Shown here piece by piece: positions 60,201 to 60,544 of a DNA stretch of 64,000 nucleotides. The notes under the pieces are model-generated. The model saw only the letters and a program-made list of their open reading frames with translations, had not been told where the DNA came from and did not search any database. The stretch's first letter is position 1. Each line of letters opens with the position of its first letter. Made by a program: the position numbers and the translations under genes. The stretch is from assembly GCA_950097015.1 (NCBI GenBank), contig CATNEN010000003.1:13931001-13995000 (forward strand). Reading direction: 5' to 3'. The stretch comes from Macrostomum hystrix. Taxonomy: Eukaryota > Platyhelminthes > Macrostomidae.

Positions 60201-60433
60201 TTTTTTTAAAACAGCCCAACTTGTCCGAAGACCTATTAAAGCTAATTAGTTCAGTTTCCAAGCGAATTGAGGCGCTAATAGTTACTGGCAAGCTTAAGAA
60301 GGCATACCTATTGGCAGTCAGCAGCAACAACCCGGCTTTGGTCACTCAAGTGCGCGATGAAGCCGCCCAGAAGGGTCAAGCTCCTTTAAGGGACATGGCC
60401 GACAAATGGCTGGCGTCTAGATCTGGCGACTGA
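118..60433 (+). CDS. ZFYVE26: ZFYVE26 (spastizin) orthologue, 24-exon gene
   Basis: Joined exons: 118-210, 792-1571, 2534-2829, 3649-4464, 5581-6379, 6970-7372, 8128-8344, 9497-9709, 10432-10559, 15503-15625, 16332-16552, 17261-17417, 18393-18505, 19078-19537, 20084-20655, 23234-23746, 25495-26040, 26469-26988, 36227-36801, 45298-45402, 45491-45550, 58182-58629, 59374-59885, 60215-60433. They total 8889 nt, an open frame of 2962 residues, with phases matching at all 23 junctions. Identity rests on the FYVE finger in exon 18 and on the C-terminal block matching human spastizin as I remember it: EKFDRCLKP against EKFSRCLKP, DHVRAAMTC against DQVRAAMTC, and a KLKKAYLLAV-type end. The distance from the FYVE finger to the stop (about 670 residues) also equals the human one. 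The protein is longer than human (2539). Known family role: PI3P-binding endosomal/lysosomal scaffold acting with SPG11 and AP-5 in autophagic lysosome reformation; also implicated in cytokinesis. The least certain parts are exon 1, the weak donors of exons 5 and 17, and the weak acceptor of exon 17. Confidence 0.9.
211..791 (+). other. Intron 1 of ZFYVE26, containing an antisense SINE A
   Basis: Phase 0 intron without a minisatellite. Most of it is the antisense SINE A copy (403-735). The acceptor is TTCTCACAG, ending at 791. Confidence 0.5.
403..735 (-). mobile_element. tRNA-derived SINE, family A, antisense copy
   Basis: Read on the minus strand, it begins with a tRNA-like head (a diverged A-box region, then GAGTTCGATTC as B box at about 671-681). 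A body follows that shares long stretches with the copies at 35928-36148 and 61831-62190, for example GAGAGTGTACACTGCCTG, GTGTGCGTGTGTGCTCAGGA and GCTGGCTGCGGGTCTAGTGT. The short ORFs over this interval on both strands are shadows of the SINE. No convincing target duplication was found. Confidence 0.8.
792..1571 (+). CDS. ZFYVE26: ZFYVE26 exon 2 (residues 32-291)
   Basis: Phase 0 at both ends. Encodes a five-glutamine run, then helical sequence (for example WLASLIRLLAHQC and LLLYLAFYWTRFGC) typical of the spastizin N-terminal solenoid. The donor is GTGAGT at 1572. The reading frame stays open past the donor through the intron-2 minisatellite to about 2285, so a naive ORF call here overruns the exon by more than 700 bases. 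Confidence 0.8.
1580..2450 (+). repeat. Intron 2 minisatellite, 15-17 bp unit
   Basis: About 50 copies of a pyrimidine-rich unit, CACCTGTTCCTCTCTCT (17 bp), with 15-bp variants and interspersed CACCTGCTACTGTCT versions near the start. It begins about 10 nt after the exon 2 donor and fills most of intron 2 (1572-2533). Because 3 x 17 nt is 17 codons, it gives spurious repetitive ORFs. Confidence 0.95.
2534..2829 (+). CDS. ZFYVE26: ZFYVE26 exon 3 (residues 292-390)
   Basis: Acceptor CAATTCAG ends at 2533; donor GTTAGT at 2830. Enters in phase 0 and leaves two bases (GG) for the split glycine codon completed by exon 4. Encodes a helical segment beginning ETAIVLLKDGAPDALLSRLF, consistent with the solenoid. 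Confidence 0.8.
2895..3640 (+). repeat. Intron 3 minisatellite, 21-bp then 14-bp unit
   Basis: First part (about 2940-3300) repeats a 21-bp unit built on CTAGTCCTTGAGTCCATCTC. The second part (about 3300-3630) repeats the shorter 14-bp core CCTTGAGTCCATCT with point variants. The short form is contained in the long form, so one probably derives from the other. It fills intron 3 (2830-3648). Confidence 0.95.
3649..4464 (+). CDS. ZFYVE26: ZFYVE26 exon 4 (residues 390-662)
   Basis: Acceptor TTTGACAG ends at 3648; donor GTGAGT at 4465. Encodes alanine/leucine-rich helices, including ISLAGQLANHVTDLRLRGQL and a LVEAKNLATWLESRLADLQW stretch that resembles the human segment before the mid-protein linker (LSKVVSEAQWRHKV). 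Leaves CG in the split arginine codon. Confidence 0.85.
4590..4985 (+). repeat. Intron 4 minisatellite 1, 21-22 bp unit
   Basis: About 18 copies of a unit with core AAATGACCTTGAATAAATT, some with one extra A. A separate array with a different unit lies downstream in the same intron (4465-5580). Confidence 0.9.
5160..5575 (+). repeat. Intron 4 minisatellite 2, 21-bp unit
   Basis: About 20 copies of a unit with core ATCCCATACTGTTCTGAAGA, unrelated to the first array of this intron. It stops within about 10 bases of the exon 5 acceptor. Confidence 0.9.
5581..6379 (+). CDS. ZFYVE26: ZFYVE26 exon 5 (residues 662-928)
   Basis: Acceptor CCTACAG ends at 5580. Encodes a basic/serine-rich linker, a Gln/Pro-rich stretch, then SPLVHYLQCSGSTILALCLS followed by RGDFQRA. 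The latter aligns with the human spastizin segment ending in ESLLASCILRGNFAEA. A histidine-rich run (near 6170-6210) precedes a helical end, FAHLLDLACVGAV. The donor GTTGGC at 6380 is non-consensus; it is chosen because it keeps phase 0 into exon 6. Confidence 0.85.
6405..6810 (+). repeat. Intron 5 irregular G/T-rich tandem repeat
   Basis: Degenerate copies of GTGTGGGATTATATTAGTGT, alternating with GATATCTAGGTGTGGGATT; the period is irregular (about 17-40 bp). It starts about 25 nt after the exon 5 donor and occupies much of intron 5 (6380-6969). Confidence 0.8.
6970..7372 (+). CDS. ZFYVE26: ZFYVE26 exon 6 (residues 929-1063)
   Basis: Acceptor TTATTTTCAG ends at 6969; donor GTAAAA at 7373. 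Encodes a serine/alanine-rich linker, then LVDLDSLVEFFWHRVSQSHP, comparable in position to the human helical segment before the central region. Ends with one base of a split alanine codon. Confidence 0.8.
7405..8105 (+). repeat. Intron 6 minisatellites, two 20-bp units
   Basis: About 7410-7640 repeats ATTTATCCCATATGTGTCTC. About 7675-8100 repeats TCTGTCTCACCTGTATCTAA. Both contain TGTCTCA, so the second may have grown from the first. Together they fill intron 6 (7373-8127). The tyrosine/leucine/serine-rich ORFs here are repeat artefacts. Confidence 0.93.
8128..8344 (+). CDS. ZFYVE26: ZFYVE26 exon 7 (residues 1063-1135)
   Basis: Acceptor CATCGCAG ends at 8127; donor GTAAGA at 8345. Encodes a low-complexity linker with an uninterrupted alanine run of about ten residues, then helical LFQALVRVAAKHSTTVSNVF. 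Phases link to exons 6 and 8 without a break. Confidence 0.8.
8655..9238 (+). mobile_element. tRNA-derived SINE, family B, full-length copy with 13-bp TSD
   Basis: A 584-bp GC-rich element in intron 7. The head has tRNA-like promoter boxes (GGTCAGCGGCTAACG and TAGTTCGATTCA). It ends in a short (AAGT)n tail. It is bracketed by a perfect 13-bp direct repeat, CTTAGTTGTGGGA, at 8642-8654 and 9239-9251. Sister copies are at 9774-10368 (minus) and 29955-30537 (plus). The ORFs inside are SINE shadows. Confidence 0.9.
9253..9420 (+). mobile_element. tRNA-derived SINE, family C
   Basis: tRNA-like head with A box TAGCCTAGTGGTTAGG and B box GGTTCGATTCC (about 9261-9322), followed by a body with GTGTCCTTTTAGAAAGACAC. 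The tRNA-like part lacks a pairing acceptor stem and a good anticodon stem, so it is a SINE head and not a working tRNA gene. It lies directly after the family B element in intron 7. Confidence 0.7.
9497..9709 (+). CDS. ZFYVE26: ZFYVE26 exon 8 (residues 1135-1206)
   Basis: Acceptor TTTTACCCAG ends at 9496; donor GTGAGT at 9710. Encodes FYNFLEALLDHVTALGEFLA and ALGKLIFELHVAPNK, which lines up with human LGTFFSYCSTLAAVLLQSL and SQLVSHLLFERQVPPE as I remember them. Split codons join it to exons 7 and 9. Confidence 0.85.
9752..10400 (-). mobile_element. SINE B inserted into an older tRNA-like SINE
   Basis: The family B copy occupies 9774-10368 in minus orientation, with an (AGAT)-type tail at its low-coordinate end. 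A perfect 12-bp direct repeat, GTTCGACTCCTG, flanks it at 9762-9773 and 10369-10380. The duplicated sequence is itself a B-box-like motif continuing into ACTCCACTG, as in the family C head, so the target was apparently a pre-existing tRNA-like SINE. All lies in intron 8 (9710-10431). Confidence 0.88.
10432..10559 (+). CDS. ZFYVE26: ZFYVE26 exon 9 (residues 1206-1249)
   Basis: Acceptor TTCACGCAG ends at 10431; donor GTGCGT at 10560. Encodes LEDLAQRLGLNLSHIIIKNS, matching human ERLAALLAQENLSLSVPQVI in position and pattern, followed by a lysine/proline-rich linker. Confidence 0.85.
10640..15400 (+). repeat. Intron 9 minisatellite, 24-bp unit, about 4.8 kb
   Basis: Roughly 190-200 copies of a 24-bp unit containing TTTGAGGATCAGAAACTAGG. 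Variant positions include GAG/GGG/AAG, CAG/CTG and TAGG/TATTGGG; the last makes a 26-bp form. Variant types recur in blocks, pointing to repeated local duplication. It fills almost all of intron 9 (10560-15502). Confidence 0.97.
15503..15625 (+). CDS. ZFYVE26: ZFYVE26 exon 10 (residues 1249-1290)
   Basis: Acceptor CATCATTTCAG ends at 15502; donor GTGAGA at 15626. Encodes SQLLCRVVNDCKSWTGQSRD and then VSISKELTRVF, leading into the DUF547-like segment. The small exon is bounded by intron 9 (4.9 kb) and intron 10. Confidence 0.8.
15715..16255 (+). repeat. Intron 10 minisatellite, 15-bp unit
   Basis: A head of degenerate copies (15715-15960), then regular GATCCCATAATCCCA units with ATG/ATA variants to about 16250. 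Being a multiple of three it opens ORFs in several frames on both strands; none is a gene. Confidence 0.95.
16332..16552 (+). CDS. ZFYVE26: ZFYVE26 exon 11 (residues 1290-1363), start of DUF547-like domain
   Basis: Acceptor CTCTTCAG ends at 16331; donor GTGAGT at 16553. Encodes RLAFFLNLRNLIAVHFAIE (near residue 1342), which fits the first DUF547 motif: an AFWINLYNxxxxH-type pattern with conserved F, N, L, N and H. No counterpart is recalled in human spastizin, where this position is a short low-complexity linker. Confidence 0.85.
16740..17190 (+). repeat. Intron 11 minisatellite, about 39-bp unit
   Basis: About 11 copies sharing CCACCTCCTCCTCAATGTAC followed by CTCTCTxTCCGT. The first copies are 39 bp, and later ones are shortened. 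It fills intron 11 (16553-17260). Confidence 0.9.
17261..17417 (+). CDS. ZFYVE26: ZFYVE26 exon 12 (residues 1364-1416), DUF547-like domain
   Basis: Acceptor TGTTTACAG ends at 17260; donor GTAAGA at 17418. Encodes EFTYWIGSLGPVSLGDIDDF, the second DUF547-type motif: Y-x-I-G, a four-residue turn, then S-L-x-D-I-E/D, as in YNIGGxxLSLDDIE. Phase links to exon 13 through a split lysine codon. Confidence 0.85.
17440..18060 (+). repeat. Intron 12 minisatellite, 33-bp unit
   Basis: About 18 copies of a unit containing ACCTCAATGTACAGTCTTTA, with GATCC/GACGATC length variants. It begins about 20 nt after the exon 12 donor. The remaining 18060-18392 is AT-rich and shows nothing further. Confidence 0.93.
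18393..18505 (+). CDS. ZFYVE26: ZFYVE26 exon 13 (residues 1416-1453), DUF547-like domain
   Basis: Acceptor AAAATCAG ends at 18392; donor GTAGGC at 18506. Encodes DPLLVFGLVQFQRVSPPFK, which fits the third DUF547 motif (DPRxHFALxCGxxSCPPxR). The cysteine of the SCPP part is replaced by valine, giving SPP preceded by V. Confidence 0.83.
18506..19077 (+). other. Intron 13, AT-rich, no minisatellite array
   Basis: One of five introns without a tandem array. It contains a stray tRNA-like B box (GTGAGTTCGAATCTC, about 18697-18711) that may be a SINE remnant. A motif TACATATCGGGT occurs several times between about 18790 and 18985 at irregular spacing. The acceptor ATTTCATAG ends at 19077. Confidence 0.5.
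19078..19537 (+). CDS. ZFYVE26: ZFYVE26 exon 14 (residues 1454-1607), end of DUF547-like domain
   Basis: Begins TYSAHSIKDDLLKSCHQFVA, matching the closing DUF547 helix (VYTxExLxxQLxxAAxxF). Then comes a region with WLAYYAPML, a helical WDPASVLASLRRLC, a glycine-rich loop and a serine/glycine-rich linker. Donor GTAGGC at 19538; ends with one base of a split Asp codon. Confidence 0.85.
19600..19995 (+). repeat. Intron 14 minisatellites, 42-bp and 17-bp units
   Basis: 19615-19800 repeats a 42-bp dimer whose halves share AATCCTATAT with alternating ACTCAAATCC and GTTGAAATCC. 19850-19985 repeats TCTTCTCAAATCCCTAA (17 bp). Intron 14 spans 19538-20083. Confidence 0.9.
20084..20655 (+). CDS. ZFYVE26: ZFYVE26 exon 15 (residues 1607-1797)
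   Basis: Acceptor ATTTTAG ends at 20083; donor GTGAGT at 20656. Encodes ATLDYLRDSSPLLATLVSLA, closely matching human ALAFLKSRSKLLATVACLGA. Then follow a variable serine/glycine loop and YLYQRLAHSFPQLGQHVLRH, comparable to human CERLLEQFPLFEAFLLAAW. This places the preceding DUF547-like block in a linker of the human protein. Confidence 0.9.
20680..23215 (+). repeat. Intron 15 minisatellite, 30/32-bp unit, about 2.5 kb
   Basis: About 80 copies with constant core GCCAGATCCCCAAAACGGAG and three spacer types: CTACCAATAT (30 bp), CTATAATTATAT (32 bp) and CTACCATCTTCC with ACTGAG (30 bp). The spacer types recur in runs. The array starts about 25 nt after the exon 15 donor and ends about 20 nt before the exon 16 acceptor. 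Confidence 0.97.
23234..23746 (+). CDS. ZFYVE26: ZFYVE26 exon 16 (residues 1798-1968)
   Basis: Acceptor AATCCTCAG ends at 23233; donor GTATGT at 23747. Phase 0 both ends. Encodes RLASRLTLACLNRFSASRCV, comparable with human SLRSRLALQFVDRWPLESCL, and AVLWRTWSELEADDTDRILD with FDLALRWAAYF, comparable with the human PPVWCDWQTLRS to YELCEEWGCLY interval. Confidence 0.9.
23752..24175 (+). repeat. Intron 16 array 1, 10-bp unit
   Basis: About 42 copies of GTGTACTAGT with GTGTACCAGT, GTTTACTAGT and GTGTCCTAGT variants. It starts 5 nt after the exon 16 donor; the donor GTATGTGTACTAG itself resembles a unit. Confidence 0.95.
24180..24425 (+). repeat. Intron 16 minor repeats
   Basis: 24190-24290 has four copies of a TGTACAGGACGTGTGAAG-like unit. 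24300-24425 has about seven copies of a unit with TCCTAGTAGTACACCTG (17 bp). Both share GTAC/CTAG motifs with the neighbouring 10-bp array. 24430-25010 is unique AT-rich intron sequence with no gene seen. Confidence 0.8.
25010..25395 (+). repeat. Intron 16 array 2, 23-bp unit
   Basis: About 16 copies of a purine-rich unit containing GAGATGGGGGTGGGATAGAC. Its complement gives proline/serine-rich spurious ORFs on the minus strand. Confidence 0.95.
25495..26040 (+). CDS. ZFYVE26: ZFYVE26 exon 17 (residues 1969-2150)
   Basis: The acceptor is GATGTGCAG (no good pyrimidine tract) and the donor GTCTGT at 26041 is weak; both are fixed by frame. Encodes RILSAKLQGIVSSRG and DEIMACLLGSRILLMLGNPP, then CRPELIVEQLMMNSMPGEAK. 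This matches human HREIQALYVGSKILLTLPEQ and NPLFMLEQLLMNMKVDWA well. The end ALAYARKALE resembles human SRYAEKALDF. Confidence 0.9.
26130..26370 (+). repeat. Intron 17 purine-rich degenerate repeat
   Basis: Irregular copies of GAGGGGAAGAAA with inserts. Intron 17 is short (26041-26468) and strongly purine-biased on the sense strand up to about 26370. Confidence 0.75.
26469..26988 (+). CDS. ZFYVE26: ZFYVE26 exon 18 (residues 2151-2324), FYVE zinc finger
   Basis: Acceptor GAGCCCAG ends at 26468; donor GTGAGT at 26989. After a Gly-rich loop and a seven-Gln run it encodes the FYVE domain (about residues 2235-2290). WLPD supplies WxxD, CMCC gives the first Cys pair, RRHHCRWCGR is the basic PI3P pocket and RVCSTC the closing motif. 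All eight zinc-ligand positions look filled. A second seven-Gln run follows. Known family property: binds phosphatidylinositol 3-phosphate on endosomal membranes. Confidence 0.97.
27120..27800 (+). repeat. Intron 18 array 1, 32-bp unit
   Basis: About 20 copies of a unit containing GTAGCGGCACATCAAAGGAT followed by AAAAGTAATAA, decaying at both ends. First of five arrays in intron 18 (26989-36226). Confidence 0.93.
27801..28325. other. Unique intron 18 segment, no gene recognised
   Basis: Contains a moderately GC-rich patch at about 28170-28230 (ACTTTCCGCGGCATCTCTCC) and a 67-codon ORF (28068-28271) with no recognisable similarity. Confidence 0.4.
28330..29954 (+). repeat. Intron 18 array 2, 20-bp unit (left part)
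   Basis: About 80 copies of TGAGATTGATAGAAATATAG with variants GAAGTAGAG, GATGTAGAG and GGTAGAAG. Spacing is strictly 20 bp for long stretches (three units per 60 bases). It resumes at 30538-30660 after an inserted SINE. Confidence 0.97.
29955..30537 (+). mobile_element. tRNA-derived SINE, family B, inserted inside a minisatellite
   Basis: Near full-length family B copy with the tRNA-like head (GGTCAGCGGCTAACG, TAGTTCGATTCA) and an (AGAT)n tail at its 3' end. GAGATTGATAGAA occurs at both junctions (29942-29954, 30538-30550); since this is also the array unit, it is a plausible but not provable 13-bp duplication. The array being interrupted shows it existed before this insertion. Confidence 0.9.
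30538..30660 (+). repeat. Intron 18 array 2 (right part)
   Basis: Continuation of the 20-bp array after the SINE, with GTAGAGTGAGATTTGTAC-type variants fading into unique sequence at about 30660. Confidence 0.9.
30905..31840 (+). repeat. Intron 18 array 3, 36-bp unit
   Basis: About 26 copies containing GACACCCTGCATGACTGCTC followed by ATTAGAGTCAGTTGTG. The middle run (31414-31770) is nearly perfect, suggesting recent homogenisation. A 9-bp GTGGAGTTG insertion marks some copies at 31010-31410. Confidence 0.95.
32105..33555 (-). mobile_element. hAT-like transposon end with internal minisatellite
   Basis: On the minus strand the sequence begins at 33555 with CAGGGGTCGGCAAAC, a typical hAT terminal motif. 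At its other side (about 32175 to 32115) it contains GGGCCGCATCTGGCCCGCGG, the G/C-rich subterminal sequence typical of hAT ends. Between the two lies the 16-bp array 32190-33480. No opposite terminus was found, so this is a truncated or incomplete copy. Confidence 0.5.
32190..33480 (+). repeat. Intron 18 array 4, 16-bp unit
   Basis: About 80 copies of CTCTCCCGTGTCTCAT and its variants CTCTCCCATGTCTCAT and GTCTCCCATGTCTCAT. It grades from GTG to ATG variants along the array. All three forward frames are open for about 400 codons and are artefacts. Confidence 0.97.
33556..34260. other. Unique AT-rich intron 18 segment
   Basis: No ORF, RNA gene or repeat recognised, apart from short GT-rich tracts near 33980-34010. 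Confidence 0.4.
34265..34630 (+). repeat. Intron 18 array 5a, 30/60-bp unit
   Basis: Two 60-bp copies (with TTTGTGATCCGAATCCTCCC), then about eight 30-bp copies with GATCCTCAGTTTGGGATT and variable ends. Confidence 0.9.
35030..35880 (+). repeat. Intron 18 array 5b, 30-bp unit
   Basis: About 28 near-identical copies with CAGAATGAGTAGCTCAAGTT. GATCTAGCTCAAGTTCCCA truncated copies occur at 35244, 35294, 35461 and 35752. It shares the GATCCTCAG start with array 5a. 34631-35029 between them is unique AT-rich sequence. Confidence 0.96.
35928..36148 (+). mobile_element. tRNA-derived SINE, family A, internally deleted copy
   Basis: Has the tRNA-like head (GGCAAAGCGGTTAACGCG and AAGCTCGATTTC), then jumps to the distal body (GTGTGCGTGTGTGCTCAGGA, GCTGGCTGCGGGTCTAGTGT). 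The middle part present at 61831-62190 (about 130 bp) is missing. It lies about 80 bp upstream of the exon 19 acceptor. Confidence 0.85.
36227..36801 (+). CDS. ZFYVE26: ZFYVE26 exon 19 (residues 2324-2515)
   Basis: Acceptor GCATTTCAG ends at 36226; donor GTAAGA at 36802. Encodes REDFYYDQSPSSSLANALLE, matching human RSEFYYEQAPSASLCIAILN. It also has LYLGRVDLMTLLVKHNY (human SYISKVDVLNILVAAAY), LALQVSTKCNLDPTGVW (human LGVEVSTKTGLDTTGAW) and AREKFDRCLK (human AREKFSRCLK). This is the clearest orthology evidence besides the FYVE domain. Confidence 0.97.
36855..38215 (+). repeat. Intron 19 array 1, 15-bp unit
   Basis: About 90 copies of CCGCCCTCTAAAATT and variants (CTTAAAATC, CTAAGAATC, CATCTCAATATC). 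Longer blocks repeat: the order of variants in 37020-37450 recurs at 37470-37900. Both strands hold ORFs of 380-484 codons made only of the repeat. Confidence 0.97.
38216..39040. other. Unique AT-rich intron 19 segment
   Basis: Only short ORFs (for example 38810-39025) with no recognisable similarity; no RNA gene or element identified. Confidence 0.4.
39040..39720 (+). repeat. Intron 19 array 2, 16-bp unit
   Basis: About 42 copies of ACTGTACAAACCTGAG and variants (AACTGTACAAATCTAA). The core 39290-39455 is perfect. Confidence 0.95.
39721..40790. other. Unique AT-rich intron 19 segment
   Basis: A short G/T-rich patch at 39740-39840, then AT-rich sequence; no coding signal found. Confidence 0.4.
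40795..41330 (+). repeat. Intron 19 array 3, about 36-bp unit
   Basis: About 15 copies containing CACCACTTTAACACCTCGAG followed by a C-rich ACCCCCGCCGCTCTG tail. Copies after about 41160 have GATACCCCGCC and are one base shorter. Confidence 0.94.
41540..42140 (+). repeat. Intron 19 array 4a, 16-bp unit, downstream of the nested GPCR
   Basis: Degenerate ACTTCAGGGA-based copies become regular GGGAAGTGAAACTTCA units between 41815 and 42060. The same unit recurs at 43235-43590 inside the GPCR intron, so the two arrays flank the last GPCR exon. Confidence 0.93.
42259..42605 (-). CDS. GPCR exon 2 (residues 279-393, TM6, TM7 and tail)
   Basis: 347 nt. TM6 is ITNACIIFGFLVCWLPFFLY, preceded by basic loop residues. 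TM7 is FVLAWFAIIYTSLNAFIYGG. The tail is arginine/glutamine-rich (KRLRERRRQQQ) and ends at TGA (complement of 42259-42261). This exon has no long ORF of its own beginning with ATG and is easy to miss. Confidence 0.85.
42259..45137 (-). CDS. Class A (rhodopsin-like) GPCR nested in ZFYVE26 intron 19
   Basis: Two coding exons on the minus strand: 45137-44303 and 42605-42259. They join in phase 1 to a 393-residue protein. Seven hydrophobic segments are visible. TM1 has N60, TM2 LAVSD (D88), TM4 W167, TM6 CWLP (310-313) and TM7 NAFIY (347-351). Two N-glycosylation sequons (N10, N22) lie in the short N-terminus; no signal peptide is seen. Odd points: the DRY position reads DKL (139-141), NPxxY reads NAFIY, and no cysteine sits at the usual position just before TM3, although ECL2 has one. 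The start ATG was chosen over an upstream GTG that lies in SINE-derived sequence. Donor GTATGA, acceptor CTTCTAAAAG. The ligand is unknown; an orphan receptor of an invertebrate-expanded group is likely. Confidence 0.88.
42606..44302 (-). other. Intron of the nested GPCR gene
   Basis: 1.7 kb, mostly minisatellite (43235-44240). It also contains a 114-codon minus-strand ORF (43109-42765) with no recognised similarity. That ORF is not needed to join the two GPCR exons in frame. Confidence 0.7.
43235..44240 (+). repeat. Intron 19 array 4b, 16-bp unit and derived longer units
   Basis: 43235-43590 repeats GGGAAGTGAAACTTCA. 43590-44240 repeats longer composites of AGGGAGTTAAAACTTCA, GGTGGTCAAAACTTCA and AAAGATTCAGGTATTT. 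A block of about 165 bp at 43550-43715 recurs at 43725-43890, and another composite recurs at 43905-44030 and 44050-44165. Confidence 0.93.
44303..45137 (-). CDS. GPCR exon 1 (residues 1-279, TM1-TM5)
   Basis: 835 nt, ending in one base of a split glycine codon. Carries the N-terminus, TM1-TM5 and most of intracellular loop 3 (basic RRHIRRMR after TM5). The frame runs on past the donor for only 13 more codons. Confidence 0.88.
45141..45200 (+). mobile_element. SINE A fragment upstream of the nested GPCR start
   Basis: Shares CCAACCTCCAAGGCACAGTGAGAGTGTACACTGCCTGA-type sequence (middle of family A; compare 61980-62030) without the head. It sits between the GPCR start codon and ZFYVE26 exon 20, so it is likely part of the GPCR 5' UTR or promoter. 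Confidence 0.8.
45298..45402 (+). CDS. ZFYVE26: ZFYVE26 exon 20 (residues 2516-2550)
   Basis: Acceptor TGTCTTCCAG ends at 45297; donor GTGAGT at 45403. Encodes PAMDKNSTARTS and LLDEVIKKLEEMH. Joined to exon 19 it gives CLKPAMDKN, matching human CLKPPFDLN, and the following helix matches LVQDVVEYLES. Confidence 0.93.
45491..45550 (+). CDS. ZFYVE26: ZFYVE26 exon 21 (residues 2551-2570)
   Basis: Exactly 60 nt (20 codons), phase 0 both sides; acceptor AAATATCAG, donor GTAAGT. Encodes LPKIIEFIKSSDQLLKEPEL. Intron 20 before it is only 88 nt, the shortest in the gene, and intron 21 after it is the longest (12.6 kb). Confidence 0.88.
45790..47450 (+). repeat. Intron 21 array 1, 22-bp unit
   Basis: About 75 copies of GGGACTGCTAGTGTCTTC followed by TAAT or TTCT. 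The two ends alternate in non-random runs, and longer blocks recur (45925-46020 against 46215-46305). Confidence 0.96.
47455..47985. other. Unique AT-rich segment in intron 21
   Basis: Nothing recognised; no ORF of note. Confidence 0.4.
47985..51420 (+). repeat. Intron 21 array 2, 12/24-bp unit, about 3.4 kb
   Basis: Starts as 12-bp TTATCTACTCTC/TTATCTACTGTC units (to about 48440) and becomes a 24-bp dimer containing CTCTCAACTACTGCCTTATC. It reverts to 12-bp units after 50870. Blocks of several hundred bases are repeated (49080-49340, 49980-50160 and 50670-50840 have the same variant order). Because the unit is a multiple of three, one ORF of 698 codons and others over 280 codons span it; these are artefacts. 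Confidence 0.97.
51425..51810. other. Unique segment between arrays in intron 21
   Basis: AT-rich; no gene recognised. Confidence 0.4.
51815..52390 (+). repeat. Intron 21 array 3, 42-bp unit with a perfect 14-bp palindrome
   Basis: About 14 copies, each carrying CCTGAAGCTTCAGG (self-complementary) followed by ATCATCAGGG and GAATATCTCAGGGATCG. Two copies lack the ATCATCAGGG part and are shorter. Both strands show long repetitive ORFs. Confidence 0.95.
52391..52800. other. Unique AT-rich segment in intron 21
   Basis: No gene or RNA recognised. Confidence 0.4.
52800..58150 (+). repeat. Intron 21 array 4, 20-bp unit, about 5.3 kb with higher-order structure
   Basis: About 265 copies of a 20-bp unit, GCTGTTAGACAGTCTCTGAT. 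Alternating types are GTGGTTAGACAGTCTGTGGT, AATTTTTGG and TCTGTAAT. A 3-bp-deleted marker, GTTAGAAG, occurs at 54244, 54923, 55182, 56321, 56920, 57599 and 57858. Two triplets of it have identical spacings, 679 then 259 bp, showing large internal duplication. The array ends about 30 nt before the exon 22 acceptor. Confidence 0.97.
58182..58629 (+). CDS. ZFYVE26: ZFYVE26 exon 22 (residues 2571-2720)
   Basis: Acceptor TTCTCCGCAG ends at 58181; donor GTGAGC at 58630. Encodes ECHYYLQRYGTHLSRLSFLM (human ECLFYLHNYSTNLAIISFYV), VSPAIQNGSAEVLVLLLE (human FQPSYKSGKLHTLENLLE) and GDHVRAAMTCVHEF (human KDQVRAAMTCIRFF). One base is left for the split glycine codon. Confidence 0.96.
58655..59215 (+). repeat. 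Intron 22 minisatellite, 20-bp unit
   Basis: About 28 copies of GCTAGGGGATTATCTGTGTT with GAGGATTATCTGGTGTT variants. It starts about 25 nt after the exon 22 donor, and the frame of exon 22 reads into the first copies before a stop. Confidence 0.94.
59374..59885 (+). CDS. ZFYVE26: ZFYVE26 exon 23 (residues 2720-2890)
   Basis: Acceptor ACACATGCAG ends at 59373; donor GTAAAT at 59886. Encodes IGHLRQAMRSL across the junction (human KDHLKIYLQE), LIRSLQLHLDVVAYLGKAA (human HMNTLQLQMEVTRFL) and LPNPLPTLL. It ends with the helical VDSLIVTAMRKMTPEMLQAQ (human ILNCLEAFKRIPPQELEGLI). Confidence 0.95.
60046..60180 (+). repeat. Intron 23 minisatellite, 33-bp unit, four copies
   Basis: Unit contains GTAGTTCCAACAGGTAATAA followed by ATTTATCATACAG. 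Each copy includes two CAGGTA junction-like sequences that look like AG/GT splice sites. Confidence 0.9.
60215..60433 (+). CDS. ZFYVE26: ZFYVE26 exon 24 (residues 2891-2962, stop)
   Basis: Acceptor TTTAAAACAG ends at 60214; stop TGA at 60431-60433. Encodes a short helix, then EALIVTGKLKKAYLLAVSSN (human KVRAYLICCKLRSAYLIAVK) and ALVTQVRDEAAQKG with DMADKWLASR (human ALVQQVQQAAKSSG and DICAQWLLTS). No AATAAA was seen close after the stop, so the cleavage site is not assigned. Confidence 0.96.
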   Translation, partial: PNLSEDLLKLISSVSKRIEALIVTGKLKKAYLLAVSSNNPALVTQVRDEAAQKGQAPLRDMADKWLASRSGD

Positions 60434-60544
60434 ATAACGAGTTTTTGCGTTTTTTATTTACGCACAGCCCTTCAAATGGACTTTTGCCAAACTGTGTGTA
60501 CTTTTATAATCATTTCATGTATGCTTGTAGGCTGCGCTTTGATT

